Shown: positions 19,641 to 31,409, numbered from the stretch's first letter. The stretch: 64,000 nucleotides of DNA from Massospora cicadina (GCA_022478985.1 JAKSZP010009590.1:1-64000); one strand, 5' to 3'. A program made the numbers and translations. Notes: generated by a model not told the origin, from the sequence alone.

Positions 19641-20740
19641 CTAATTCCTCTTGATATTCATCAGTTTTTCACTCAAATTCGCCAGGAGAACTCGAATTTC
19701 TCCATGGTCCAGCATTATTACCCCATGAGCCACCCATGGCTCCACTATGGACTTCTTCCAGGGGCTTCCAACCTTTCCATACAACAGCTCAGGAATCTCC
19801 AATATCAACCCTGTGTTGACTATCATCTGCGATCTGGCCATTATGATCCTCTCATTCTTGATTTTTAGTGGAATTCCCCAGTTTTCTAGGATTTCCGCAG
19901 GCATTTCACATCACTTCCTACCAACTAATTGGTATCAAATTAGGACAATGTTGTCATTGTATATTAGATTAATGAAGTTGTTTCTCCAATTCAACGGAGC
20001 TTCACCATCCTTCTGGTATACCAATGGTAACGTCTGACCCAGGATGGTTGACATATATCCTCGAAGTTACATTTAACTCCATAGTTCCATAGAAAGTCCA
20101 TTCCAATCAGGATGTTGTAGTTTTGGTTCGCCAAAACTATTTCTGGCGCAGATACCACCAATGACCCAAATTATAATGGCAGTGCACTATATGCTCCACA
20201 GGAAACGTTGGTGTTTGGCCCAGCTGTCCCATAATCTTTCTTGTAGTTCAAGTCTGGTGAGATCTTCATCCTCTTTACCAGCTTGGTCAAGACAATATTG
20301 ATGGGCACTCTGCTGTCGAAAATCACCCTCACCCTCACTAGATTTACTTGTATGTCTATATAAAAACACTTGGAGTATTGTATATAGTATTTACTGAGTG
20401 AATGGCGGCGTTATTAGCTGAATCTAGGGTGTGAATATGCACCAATAATTCAGGAAATAATTACTTTATCACGATGAGGGGGATAGACAGATTAGCCTCA
20501 TCTAAATGGATGTCAGATAACACTTCAGGATTCTTGGCAGTTCAGATCTTGTCCACCAATTGTTGGGCGTACAGCTGAGCATCTTCCTGGATTATCTTGG
20601 GGTCTATTCTCTTCGCCCCAGCTCTGGTCATGGCATTTACATCCATATTAACCACTTGATACAGCTGATCCTGCTCGTCATCTATTAACAGATTGCTAAT
20701 ATCGATTTCATCATTCATAATGTTGGGAAAAACAGGTTTC
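19641..20740 (-). pseudogene. protease and linker region of Gypsy E
   Basis: Translating the minus strand of 20060-20380 gives a retropepsin-like run: VRVIFDSRVPINIV, GTAGPNTNVSCGAYSALPL, NYNILIGMDFLW. The catalytic D-S/T-G has become DSR, so the enzyme would be inactive. The upstream part (20700-20500) is a clean acidic stretch (NIMNDEIDISNLLIDDEQ). The downstream frame 19904-19641 (PAEILENWGIPLKIKNERI) is the linker to RT. Several stops. Confidence 0.7.
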
Positions 20741-20749
20741 TCCGCAGCT

Positions 20750-21990
20750 CTAGACTGTTTCCCGTCTAGGCCGTGGGCCCTTTTCCCAAATCCTTGGAAG
20801 CTTCTGTCTCTTTGGCCTGGACCATGTTGATCTGATCCTTCAACTTTCTACAGTGCATGGAGAAATGCCCTTTCCTGCCACACTAATAGGAGACCTTTTC
20901 CTTATTGTTTAACCGTCTGAATTCTTCAGGCTTATTCCCTGGCACGGTTCAATTGGTATCCCCCTTAGCTCCTTTGTTTCCCTTTGTGGAATTCGGATTT
21001 CATACCAGATAAGACCAGAAGCTTCTATTTGGGGCATCAAATGTCGCTCACAAAATCTTCAGATTAACTACCATTTGTGAGGTAGTTATTTCCATCACGA
21101 ACATGGAAGACATCATGTGATGCAAATCGCAATAGGGCCATAAGCCACTTGCAAAGCGATTCTAGCATCAAAGTCATCCAATACTTTCGTTCCAGCCAGG
21201 ATCTGTGACTCCTGGTAAAACTGATCCGCAAAGCTAGTGAGAAACTCATCTTTATGGAACTGGATTCCATACATTCCTGCTTGCGTTTTGACATGCTTGT
21301 TGGACTCCTGAACTCCTTCATAATGGCTGTCTTTGCCTCAGCATATGAACAGATGTCCCCCTCCAGGTGAGATAACACTAAGTTTTGACAGTCAATGTCT
21401 AGGCAATTCTTGACTGTAAACGCCTTTTGATGATCCCCATAGCCATTCATGGTCATGTCAAACAGTCAGAAAAACGCTGGGGCGTTATCCTGATGGAACA
21501 TTGGTAATTTCAGCATTGCCCTAAATTCCTCCAAGTCATTTCTAGCCGATTCTCTCAGTTCAGCTACTCAGCTAACTTGCGGAAAACTTTGGACATAATC
21601 TATGAAATGGCAGCAAAAGTGGGCGGCATGTTCCTTGGGGTATTTGACTTCCAAAGTATCATGTTAGGACTTCTTTCTTCAGCATCACTTGCCATATCAG
21701 GATCACAAGCACATCTGTGAGCTTTAAGTTCCTCCACTTGTTTGATTAATCTTTTGATATCCACACCAAATTTTCTTAGATCAACGCAATCCACTTCTCG
21801 CTCCATTTTTAGGTATAAGACCTCTCGGACAAGGTCCCCTTCTTTCTTCCTCAATGAGTTTACTTTGCTAAGTAACTTATTCCCAAAGCTGGATACATTC
21901 TCTACTCCTTCCTCCACCTTGGCGACTCATTATTCCAAGACTGCAAACTCCCAATGGTCCACTGAGTTTAAGGCATTTTGGTTTACAGCG
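20750..21990 (-). pseudogene. gag of Gypsy E
   Basis: The N-terminal part (21917-21600) is a heptad-rich, likely coiled-coil segment (VNSLRKKEGDLVREVLYL, IKRLIKQVEELKAH). The capsid-like part (21456-21064) includes FTVKNCLDIDCQNLVLSHL and SYAEAKTAIMKEF. The knuckle near 20840-20890 reads GRKGHFSMHC but the first Cys is Ser and a TAG stands before the second. The same gag type occurs in element K on the other strand (61100-62100), which confirms it as coding. Confidence 0.75.
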
Positions 21991-22058
21991 GCTAACTCAG
22001 TCCACAGTTTGCATAGCTCTTCTTTGTACGACATTATACTAGATTCTTTACTCAACTA

Positions 22059-22076
22059 CCCTTGTAGTGAGCACCA
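22059..22076 (-). other. primer-binding site of E
   Basis: Minus strand TGGTGCTCACTACAAGGG, three bases from the end of the 5' LTR. 17 of 18 bases agree with elements A and C. Confidence 0.8.
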
Positions 22077-22079
22077 ACC

Positions 22080-23209
22080 TGTAAAATTTTACTTAAGTGG
22101 TTGTTATTGGTAAGCAACCCAGTAACCTTTTTACTGCACAGGTTTGTTTTCCTCGTTCACTTTGTCACATTGTATAGAATGAATTATTAATTGATAAATG
22201 TATGGAGACTATTATCTGTAGTTGAGTGTAAGTTCTATTTTCGGCCCAACGCTCAGCCAGTATTCCTGATTAAATAATCGTGAAGTTGTACTCATAGGGA
22301 TTTGTTCCCTATGCTCTTGTCCACCTGATCTTTGCTAAGATACCCTGGTGACAGTCTCTTTCTGCCCAACACACAGTAGACAGCTATTCCTGATTGTGGT
22401 TCCTTCTTCTCTAGATCCCCACTCAGATCTTTACTCTTCTCTCTGAGAGTCTTCCAATTATTGACCTCTGCAATAATATCCTTGAGATAGAACAACACAA
22501 TAGAAGCTTATAGTTTAACTATACACTGAATTGATATTACTATAAACTCTAAACTCTGTAAAGTACTTTTTTATTATAGTAAATCCCAGGGAATATATAT
22601 AGTGGGGAATTCAGCTGTCTAACCCTTGATTGACACCTCTTTAATGAAACAGCAGCCATTGCCATTGAATCACCTATCCTTATCTTGGCAGCGAAGGTTT
22701 TCCCCATCCTGGCTAGGGTTCCATCATTGGACATCCTTGAGACCTCAAATGGAAAGAGTCAAAAACGTGTTCCTAATGTTTCCCTATTGATCCAAGAAAA
22801 CCAACATATTTGGCTAGTGACCTTATTAGGTAATGGGAATTTTTACCCATTATGGCAGGTCACTCACCAACTGATTGATTGCTAGTTGTAGATGGCATCA
22901 CTCGCCTCGCAACTTGCTATTCATTCCCAATCAGTCAGTGATGAAACCTGACTGATCCCAATCGGTACACCTGATAGTTAATCACTATCTGATGCCCCTA
23001 TTTTGTCAGCAACTCTGCCCAATAATATCTTAAGTATTTGTCCAGATTGATCCCCAATGGATCTGACACAGGCAAATAACTAAAATCCCCTAAACATAGT
23101 CCCTTAAAACTTGGGCCAACTGATTTCTGATTCACTTCGCCTTAGGGAATTTTCCCCTAGCAATACCAGTTAATCTAGAAGGCTGGAAATATGGGCAAAA
23201 ATCCCAGCA
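22080..23209 (-). repeat. 5' LTR of E (1130 bp)
   Basis: Uninterrupted copy matching 7608-7960 plus 14049-14822. Ends TG...CA. It contains the empty target site of LINE1. Sequence differences to the sister LTR run to several per 100 bases, so E is not a recent insertion. Confidence 0.95.
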
Positions 23210-24145
23210 CAGGTGTCCAGAGTGACCGCACAAAAAGCAATTAACCTTATGAAAACTTCGTCCTTGAGTTTTGTAAAATGGGCCACCCAAAAAGGTGGAC
23301 TGGTATTGAACAGTGTAACCAGGCCCATTCTGGGAGGTGAACTACCGTTGGAAACTTGGTTGAAAACGAGGCTGGTGATAATAATAAGGCCAGGGAATGC
23401 CAACTGGGTACTGAACAAGGAGAGATGATTCCTCCATATAAACAAGGCTAGCAGGGGAGGCAATAGGGCTCTGCTCTATACTGGGTGGAGGGAAGGTAGC
23501 AGATAGCTGGCATAGAATTTGAACAAGTTTAAGCAAAGGTACGTCAACCTCTAAATATGGAGCCAAAGCATTAAAAATCTCTCAGTATGGTTTCACAGCA
23601 GATATCAACGCTGTGCTTATGTCATATTCAGTTAAAGATCCTGCCCCAATTAACACATGGGCTTCTGCTGTAAATTGATCAGCAAATGCAGTAAGAGTCT
23701 CATTATGTTGAAATCCAATGGTTAAAAACTCAGCCTTCTGTTGTGCCATTTTTGAAGTTTCTCTAAACAACCACAGCACAGTATCCTTCACTTCTTGATA
23801 ATTAACGGAGCTGTTAGGAACATATCAAGTAACTTGGTCAGTGCTTCCAACGTCCAAAGTGGACATTAGTAATTTGGCTTTACGCCGATCTGAAGTTCCT
23901 TCTACTGCAAACTCAAATCATTTAAAGAACACATGGATGTTTCCATTGTGGTCGAATGGAGGCAGCTCTTCAATACAAACTTCTTGCAGAAAAACCTTTT
24001 TTCAATTGAGCACATCGTTTAGGGCAATCTTGATTATGCATAACCAACAGTTGCAGTGTTGTATGATTCCTTAGTAAAGCAAGCTGGATACAACATGACG
24101 AGTGACTGAGGAGCACTTATTAGTCTATGTGAATGATCAATGGGC
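23210..24145 (-). pseudogene. gag of Gypsy A, main part
   Basis: The frame 23791-23582 reads HNETLTAFADQFTAEAHVLIGAGSL, a capsid segment with relatives at the same place in B (near 31990) and C (near 38930). Downstream the first half of the CCHC knuckle (CFLCGHSGH) is at 23215-23250, immediately before element E. The gag frame is broken into pieces. The N-terminal part close to the primer-binding site is degraded. Confidence 0.75.
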
Positions 24146-24163
24146 CCCCTGTAGTGAGCACCA
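24146..24163 (-). other. primer-binding site of A
   Basis: Minus strand TGGTGCTCACTACAGGGG, next to the 5' LTR. Identical to the site of C. Confidence 0.82.
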
Positions 24164-24164
24164 C

Positions 24165-24656
24165 TGTTATAAAATTGGCATTTTTGTTGAGATACGCAGT
24201 GATCAATATTATTCAGGGTTTGACCCACTGAGCGATAGGACCAATGATATGAGGATTGTTGCCCTTGAAACAACAGAATAAAACTTTATTAATAATATGG
24301 AGCACTTGCCCCCTCTATACTTCTTTATTTATTATAATAAATATAGCTGATCCTCACTGTTTCACCCACTCTAAACTAACAACCTAACAGCCTCAATCAT
24401 CTCATCCCACTTGTATGGTAGCAACTTAAGATGGTACCTCTTTCATGGCTTAGTAGTTCACTTCGCCATATCTCATTGGTTCCACCAATTCTTCATTTGT
24501 TAATTCACAATTGCCCAATTTGGCAAATTTCCCAACAACCCAATATCGCCTCATTTTGAGGTGCTCAATAATCATACTCATAACAACTCGGCGGATTCCA
24601 TCCATTCCACCATATCAACTTAGGGCTTACTGTACAGTCATATTGGAATTTTGACA
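24165..24656 (-). repeat. 5' LTR of Gypsy A (492 bp)
   Basis: Starts TGTTATAAAATTGG and ends TTTTGACA on the plus strand. It resembles the LTRs of C and B (shared AATATCGCCTCATTTTGAGG-type segment and identical terminal bases) but is shorter. The sister LTR is outside the window. Confidence 0.82.
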
Positions 24657-25128
24657 ATACATCTGAACATTAGTATAGAATTACAGAAAACAACTGTTAT
24701 GTCAACAAATATTTTTAAAACAATGTTGACATATCAATCACTACGTCTGTATAGCAACAAAACATTATCAATAGTTACTATAATCAACAAAATAAGTATT
24801 TGGACTGGCTTTATAAGATCTCATAATTTCTCTGATGTCTGTTTCAGTAAAATTAGTATGAAAACTTAGACTAAGCTTTATCATGGGTTTTTTGCTAACC
24901 TAATAGGGTAAAGATTCTAGAGCATATAAAGCACTGATAATAAGAAAAGTTCTTTATTGTTAATGAAAAAGGAAAGCATATATATGTAAGATGTTTCTTG
25001 AAAATATAACTTTCATTTTGGTTACTTAAAAAGTTTATGTGTTATTTTAGTGTCCATTAGATATATTACACGGCTAAAATGTGAAAAGCAATTGTTTTTA
25101 TAGATCCTGAGGTTTTTTCTATAAATGT
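24657..25128. other. AT-rich DNA between elements A and D
   Basis: No gene, repeat or RNA recognised. Short open frames on the plus strand (24651-24869) have low-complexity composition and overlap the LTR. The last five bases AATGT are the left target duplication of element D. Confidence 0.5.
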
Positions 25129-25576
25129 TGTCAGACAATTACAAGTCCAATATATTGTAAAGAGTGGTTCAGAGGAAAATAATTTACATATTGCCCAAAA
25201 GACCCTGGTTGATTCCTGGTAGAACCCCACAAATTGAAATAACTCTTTACTAAAGATTAGCAACAAAATCGAGTTCAGGCAATCAGATTGCACCAAACTG
25301 TCAGCCAAATTTAGGGAGTTCATTGGAGGCTCCTCCCCTAGCCTTGTCTAGTTTAGTAAAGTTTACACCACAGAAACCAGCCCCTTTTATAGGGTTGGAA
25401 GGGGACCAACAAGTAAAAAATTTTCGGCCCATTGATTGGTTAATTTTATAAAACATTAACTAATAAAAAAGCCCTTCCTGTTCCCAACACTCAATTGGCC
25501 ATTCTGCCCAAATAAGGCAAGTTTGAAGAATCTAATAGGGTAACAGCTCAAATTACCTAATTTGGAATTTACTAAG

Positions 25577-26186
25577 TGAAATTTCAACAATAACCTATAT
25601 ATCCGCCAAGGGTTTTTGCACAGGGTTGTGCCCACTGAGCAATTATAATGGACGATATAAAGATTGTCAGTTCCTTGGAACACTTGTAAACAAAAAGCTA
25701 TAATAAAAAGGGAGAAATTTCGCCAATAACTCTTATTTATTTTAATCTAATAATCTTAGCAGACCTCTTATAGTCTGCTCCCTCTTACTTCCTTTCTTCT
25801 CAACTCTAAAAACCTCCCTACTTCTCAATCCTCTCATCTCACTGATATCTCAGCAACCTCGGTCAGTACTGACTCTTTTGCTTAGTTTATTTGTTCTGCC
25901 ATATTCTCATTGGTTTTGGCTTTTTGTTCTTAAATTCTTTATCAGCTTTATTCGAGGCAATCTAACTTATCTTTATCAAATGTCAACATTGCCTTATAAC
26001 CCTATGTTGAAGGCGATCTAATAATGACCTGTTATAACCCAATATCGCCTCATTTTAAGGCAATTGAATACTTGTAGCTCTGAAACTTCCTCTGCGGATT
26101 CTGCCCATAGAATCTTCAGTGGGTGTTCCTCCAATGATCCATTGGTGATAATTGTGGCTTGTGTCTAGTCATATAGATTCATGACA
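25577..26186 (-). repeat. 3' LTR of B (610 bp)
   Basis: Aligns with 32469-33075 from CCTATATATCCGCCAAGGG through TGACA. Followed inside by a purine tract (ACCCCCTTG on the plus strand). Confidence 0.93.
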
Positions 26187-26214
26187 TTACCCCCTTGACT
26201 GGATGATAAGCTGT

Positions 26215-27535
26215 ACATCTTTTTCCTTCAATGCCATAAAAACCATCATGCGCCAACAGCCACAGGTCTGCAATTTCAATTTCCTTCCATATATGGCTTG
26301 GTATGGAGTTGCCTGATCCAGGCCACACCCCTCTCCCCCAGTTTCCCCTTCCCTAGCTGATGAGGATGAGGCTGACATGGACCTCGCAACTGTTCTAACC
26401 TTGGAAGAGCTCCTTCCCAAATTCGTCAGCCATTTGGCTTCCTGGCGCGCCCCCTTTGGGGACATAGTGGCCCAGCTACGCTGGGGAGGGGAGTGGAGCC
26501 AAGGGCCTTTGTATAACAGAGCGCCCAGCTCCTAGTGAGTGGCTTTAGTCATCTAATGCTTCACTCCTACCAATCCTCATCCTGTGGCTTTGTATGTTCA
26601 GCGGATGCTGTGCTTTGTGCAGTGGGTGAAGGCCAGCTGGTTGGGGTCCTTTCCCCGCGCTCCTACCAACTTCCAGTCCCTGGGGTAAACTTCCACAACA
26701 TTGGCTAGCACGCCTTTGATATGTGGTCACCATAGCATTTGCCGCCCTCAGTGATAATAATCCATCTCAGTACTTTCCCATCATGGCGCTCTTAGGTAAC
26801 TTAATTTTGCATTTTGCAACCGCTTTAGGATCTGAGATAGAGCTGCACCAGCAGCCCTTGAGTGGGCCCAGTGAGCAGCATTCAACACAACTGCTCCTTT
26901 TCTGATGGTGTATCTGAGCATGGAAGATCCTTGTAAATTTCCTGGTGCTGAGCACAGCCTTCCCCTCGAGCTAGGACTCACCTGCTTACTCGCTAGCCCT
27001 TATGACTATAACCTCCTCTGCTTGCTTACTCGTTGATCTCCTGGGACCATCAATGCATGTGGTTGCAGGCTTTGCTCCTAGTGGGGCAAGAATGGTTTTA
27101 ACTCAATCAAACAGCTGAGCTATCACCACCTCGCCTTTTTCATGGAACCCCAGTCAATCCTCCTTTTCCAGTCCCACCACACTGGCCTCCCCTCCTCAGA
27201 CTAGTGCAGTGACCCCTGAGTGGACGTCAGCTCCCTCCCTCTCACCACAGCAGCCTTGGCCTCCACCCCCAACCCCAGAAGGGTCCATAGAATCCACAGT
27301 ACTCTTGAAGTGGCAGAAGAAGAAATGAAGGTCACATTGGTCAAAACAAAAGGAACACCGCAAGAAGCCAAAAAAGTTGTGAAGACAAAGTCAGCAAAGT
27401 GAAAGACCTCCAGTAGCAACCCAAAATAAACGTAGTTAAAACTCACATGAGATAGTATTGTACAATCATCATTATCATTTTCAGTTTTTTTGTTTTATTC
27501 TTTTTATTTTAATCTTTTTTGGAGAGGCTATATTG
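26215..27535 (+). other. foreign 1.3 kb block inside element B
   Basis: In element C the purine tract is followed after about 60 bases by the integrase end. In B about 1.3 kb intervenes. The block is GC-richer than B. It contains a plus-strand acidic open run at about 26337-26535 (ADEDEADMDLATVLTLEELL, then WRAPFGDIVAQLRWGGEW) and a short frame at 27220-27402 with a Lys-rich end. Near its left edge the minus strand reads TPYQAIYGRK, like the TPYEAxYGRKP segment of Ty1/copia integrase. Origin unknown: captured gene fragments, or debris of other elements. Confidence 0.55.
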
Positions 27536-28570
27536 CTGCTTATATGGACAAAGGAATTTTGCGTGCACTTGATTTATAATCTGACTGTTCACAGGGTCCT
27601 TGATAGTATAAGCAGCAACACCCTTTTTTTCTATTATCTCAAACTGCCCATTCCAAATATTCGTGAGCTTGTGCTTCCGCCCAAACCCATGCTGATCATG
27701 GAATAGCACCATATCTTTATCTCTGAACTGAGCTAGGCCACTTCACCATACCTGATCAGCAGCCTGGTTTTTGATTTTCTTGGCTAAGCTGAATGAGTAC
27801 ACTTTATTTTGTAATATAATCAGTGTATTTGTTAGGGCGATCAAATGGCATTGTGGATCCATTCTGTCGGTGTCCTCTACACAGGAATATAGAAGTGCAG
27901 GCAGAGTGGGGTGCCGTCTGTAAAGCAATTGGAAGGGGCTTTTTTCCCAAGTCAGAATGGTAGCTTATATTATAGGCAAACACTGCTGTAGAAAGGAGGG
28001 TACTCCAATCAAAGGGCCTAGCTGTCACCAACTTCTGTAGTATGTTCACAGGGTCCCATTAACCCGTTCAACCATTCCGTTGGACTTGAGGTGATATAGT
28101 GTTTTTAGAACCCTGAAGATGGTCATCATTTCATCAGGCTTAGAAAAATGTGAGAGGTAAAGTAAGTGCCATTGTTGGTAAGAATAAACTGTGGGCAGCC
28201 GTGACACTGAATGTTGCATTCAATTACAAACTTAGTCACATTAACCGCCCCCAGATCCCAAATGGCCCGCGCCTCAACCCACCTGGTCAAGTGGTCAATT
28301 GTAACCAGGATATACTTAGACTGGTTAGTTCCAGTTGGCAGAGGTCCCATGACATCAATAGAAACTGTATGCCAAGCAAAGTGCGGTTTTAATAAATGGT
28401 ATGATGTATTCTGGCAGAACGGTTTCTCCACCTGGCACTGATGGCAGCAGGATAGGTTTTAAGCATGCCAAAATGCATGCTTTCCCAATAACACTGCGTC
28501 CTCAACAATTCAGGAGAGTTCAGACTCCACCATGGCCAACTGCTCATTGTGCACTCATGTTAATATTTGG
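27509..28570 (-). pseudogene. integrase of Gypsy B
   Basis: The catalytic core frame (28431-28126) shows the first Asp in VSIDVMGPLP and HLTRWVEARAIWDL. The second catalytic position reads FILTNNGTYFTS, where the family has LTDNG, so Asp is Asn and the enzyme is dead. The next part (28049-27804) has FAYNISYHSDLGK in another frame. The C-terminal part (27712-27509) has HDQHGFGRKHKLTNIWNGQF, the end domain of Gypsy integrases. The zinc finger is degraded near 28450-28560. Confidence 0.88.
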
Positions 28571-28838
28571 TCTGTTGGAAGGTCTGGGGATATTCATGGT
28601 AGTGTCCCCTATATGCTTATACAATTCCCCATTTTTCGGAAATGTATTGGTCCTGATTCTGTCTAGTACCTTGATAATTTGAGGTGGTTCATTGTCATAA
28701 TTTCTACTGAGCATTTTGTCATACATTATGTCACTTAAGTCCGCCGTAACTGCAATTGTTGGCAATATTGATAAGCAATCGGCGTTTTGGTGTTTTGCTC
28801 CTGATCAATGGAGGATTTCAAAGTCATAAGCCTGCAGC

Positions 28839-29170
28839 TTAAGAGCCCATCTGGATAGCCGCCCCTCCGGCTCTCTCAGGCTCTGCAACCAGCACAATGA
28901 TGCATGATCTGTTATGACATTTAAACTTCACTCCATGCAAGTAGACTTGAAACTGCTTATATGCATAAATCACCATTAAGCACTCCTGCTCAGTTACAGT
29001 GTAATTTTGTTCACGGCAATTCAAGCTATGACTGCAGTACGCCACAGGGTGCTCCTCCCCTTCATTGTCATTCTGAGACAGGTCCACCCCAACATCAGAA
29101 AGAGATGTATCTGTCTGCACTATAAATTCCTTATCAAAGTTAGGGTAGTGCAACATGGGCGCACTAATTA
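28839..29170 (-). pseudogene. RNase H of Gypsy B
   Basis: The frame 29156-28839 starts FDKEFIVQTDTSLSDVGV and continues AYCSHSLNCREQNYTVTEQECLMVIYAYKQF, a clear Gypsy RNase H with the first catalytic Asp in the TDTS segment. The last quarter reads out of frame. Confidence 0.86.
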
Positions 29171-29244
29171 GTGCTGTTCAAAGTGTATCAAAGGCACATT
29201 GTCAGAATTCTGTCCATTCAAAAATGGCATCCTTCTTTTTTAGA

Positions 29245-29990
29245 TCAAACAGAGGACCTCCGGTGCAACTGAGATTCGGTAAGAAGCGTCAGTAATAACC
29301 CACCATCCCCAAAAAACACCTGAATGTCCAGCTTACTAGCTGGCTTATTCATCTTCTGGATAACCTCCACCTTGGCTGGTTGGAATCTCAGCCCAGTCAC
29401 ATCCACCACAAAACCAAAGTACTCCAGTTGATCCATAAAGAAGTGGCATTTCTGGGGCTTGGTCATAATATTGGCCTCAGCCAGTCGGCAAAATACCTCT
29501 TTTAAATAGGTAAGGTGCTTAATGAATGTGCGAGAGAAGAAATTAATATTGTCAAGGTACACAAGTACACATGACAGCTTCAGATCGCCCAGAATGGTGT
29601 CCATTGCTCATTGGAACGTATCTAGGGCATTACGTAGCCTTGCAGCATATTAGTTGGTTGGAAAAGCCCTTTGGGTGTGGTTACAGCGCATTTTTCTTGT
29701 TCCACCGCAGGCAACTCAATTTGCCAATAACTGGATATCAAATCCATTGCTGAGAAATAGTGAGCTCCACCTAACCAATCCAGCACATCATCAATCCGCG
29801 GCAGAGGATATGGGTCTTTTTTGGTGATACTATTGAGCTTCCAGTAGTCGATTACTATGCAGTTAGTACCATCCTTCTTTTCTACAATCAGAACAGATAA
29901 AGCCCACGGACTCGTAGATGGTTCAAGCATTCCATGCTCTAGCAGCTTGTCAATCTCCTAAGTGACAACTTCTTCAGCTACCCTTGATCA
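29245..29990 (-). pseudogene. reverse transcriptase of Gypsy B
   Basis: The frame 29930-29622 reads SPWALSVLIVEKKDGT, then DYWKLNSITKKDPYPLPRID and DLISSYWQIEL. The frame 29604-29245 carries LVYLDNINFFSRTF, where the catalytic YLDD has become YLDN, an inactivating change. AEANIMTKPQKCHFF follows. A stop and frame change separate the two halves near 29610-29625. Confidence 0.9.
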
Positions 29991-29999
29991 GCAGATTAG

Positions 30000-30590
30000 C
30001 TGAGACCTGATGTGGGGATGATCCCCAGTGTACAGATGATGAACAACCCCCCAAGTGCACCCTAAATCATGATTGTCTACTGCAAAGATCTCCTTGTATT
30101 TTTGAAATAAAATTTCTGCCCCATCCTTCTAGTCTTGCGATAACCTCATTAAATTTACCACGGTACAACCGCCATTACACTGATGTGCAGTTTGATGGGC
30201 AGACCAAATTCATCCAGAGAACTGAACTCATGAACCTAGTAAACCTCCCCCACTGGGCTCAAATGTGGATACGCTTTAATCTGATGCTGGCGGATTCAAA
30301 TTAGTAAATTCTGAATATTTGCTATCAATGCCTCGATCTCCCCATGGCATGGAAGTATGATGCCTGGAGCCACGTGGGGATCAAGCTGCTATAGCTGATA
30401 AGGCCCAATGATCTCCCCATAGAGCCTAGCTGGCACTACCACCTCCAACTCAGTGTCTACTATTACTTGATGTCCAGAGGGAATGGATATAGCTCCAGCA
30501 GCTCTAAGCGGTAGCCCTTGATATTCATATATCTGATGGGGAAGGGCCTAAGTTTTCCCTTTTGATTGATGATAATTCACTGGAATACCC
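30000..30590 (-). pseudogene. protease-to-RT linker of Gypsy B
   Basis: No intact frame, but it aligns along its length with 6141-6679 of A and with 36900-37560 of C. Conserved islands include the stretch around 30060-30110 and the area before the RT. Confidence 0.6.
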
Positions 30591-30592
30591 CA

Positions 30593-31404
30593 TCACTGTA
30601 GGCAAGGTTGATCTGTCCCATATGCACTGAGCCCTTCGGCACTCCACTGGAGGTAAAATAAATTTAGGATCCGCTGTCCCAAAATAGCGAAGGTTTCTTC
30701 CATCATGTCAATGACAGCCCCATAGGATCGCATAAAGGCAGTCCCAATCAACAGATTGTGGTTGCTATTTGATAATACTACTGCAAGAGCCACAACAACG
30801 GATCCAAACTGCAAGGGAAGCATGCTATAAGCTCCCTCAGAGACTGTGGTTTCAGCTCCAGAGGTTCCATACACCATCCTGTGGTCTATGTCAGGTTTTA
30901 AAGTCAACTTCGCCACCAACTTAGTGGAAACAACGTTAATTGAAGCACCCATATCAATTATAGCTAATACTTGGGTTTTGGCTACCACAATGTCACAGTA
31001 AGTGCACTCCAAGTAAGATGAATGTCAGCTATTTAACACATGTACATTCAGTAGTTCACGTTTTCCCAGGAAACTTATAATACCCACAATGACTTTAAAG
31101 TACCATGTTACAATAGCATCCATTGAAGGGCGACCTCTACTCCTCTCAGGGACAACACATCTGCAAACGGTTCCAGATGATCTGACGGACTTTGGTCAAA
31201 CATCTGACAAGCGTAAGGCTTTAGTTGCTCTGGAAACCCTTTGTCCCCCATTTCTTTGGCTTGTACTTGAGTCAATACATTTACTCCCCAACTGGCAGTT
31301 GTTAGATTAATGTATCGCCATACTGGGAGTATTCTGCTGCAATCAATACAGTAGATTCAGGTGGGACATTTGAAATCTAGATAGCAGAGGTAGAGAGTCC
31401 CATC
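30593..31404 (-). pseudogene. protease ORF of Gypsy B
   Basis: The frame 31012-30593 gives an aspartic protease with active site AIIDMGASINVV (Met in place of Thr/Ser, as in A) and HNLLIGTAFM as the second conserved segment. The pol ATG is at 31404 in the loop of the gag/pol hairpin, but frameshifts at 31020-31390 break the N-terminal part. The sequence is about as long as the A counterpart. Confidence 0.82.
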
Positions 31405-31409
31405 TCTAC
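31390..31409 (-). promoter_or_regulatory. gag/pol junction hairpin, element B
   Basis: Identical 20 bases to 7509-7528 and 38290-38309: 7-bp arms, loop TGGGAC, gag stop TAG in one arm and pol ATG entering the loop. Confidence 0.6.

Larger units (their letters stand above)
7608..23209 (-). mobile_element. Ty3/Gypsy retrotransposon E, complete but decayed, containing LINE1
   Basis: Two matching LTRs (7608-14822, split by LINE1, and 22080-23209, 1130 bp) enclose gag, protease, RT, RNase H and integrase on the minus strand. Target duplication CAGAT (7603-7607) and CAGGT (23210-23214) differ by one base. A primer-binding site is at 22059-22076 and a purine tract adjoins the 3' LTR (about 14823-14838). 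Without LINE1 the element is about 9.5 kb, long for Gypsy. The excess is a 2.35 kb region between integrase and 3' LTR that carries antisense reading frames. Confidence 0.95.
2023..24656 (-). mobile_element. Ty3/Gypsy retrotransposon A, 3' end missing, cut by H and E
   Basis: Read right to left the order is 5' LTR, primer-binding site, gag with CCHC knuckle, protease, RT, RNase H and integrase, the standard Ty3/Gypsy order. The element is interrupted by solo LTR H (4128-6135) and by the complete element E (7608-23209). When the insertions and their target duplications are removed, the reading frames and the alignment with Gypsy B join correctly at both places. The integrase is truncated at 2022 by a G-family LTR, so the 3' LTR is not in the window. 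Many stops and frameshifts: a relic. Confidence 0.9.
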
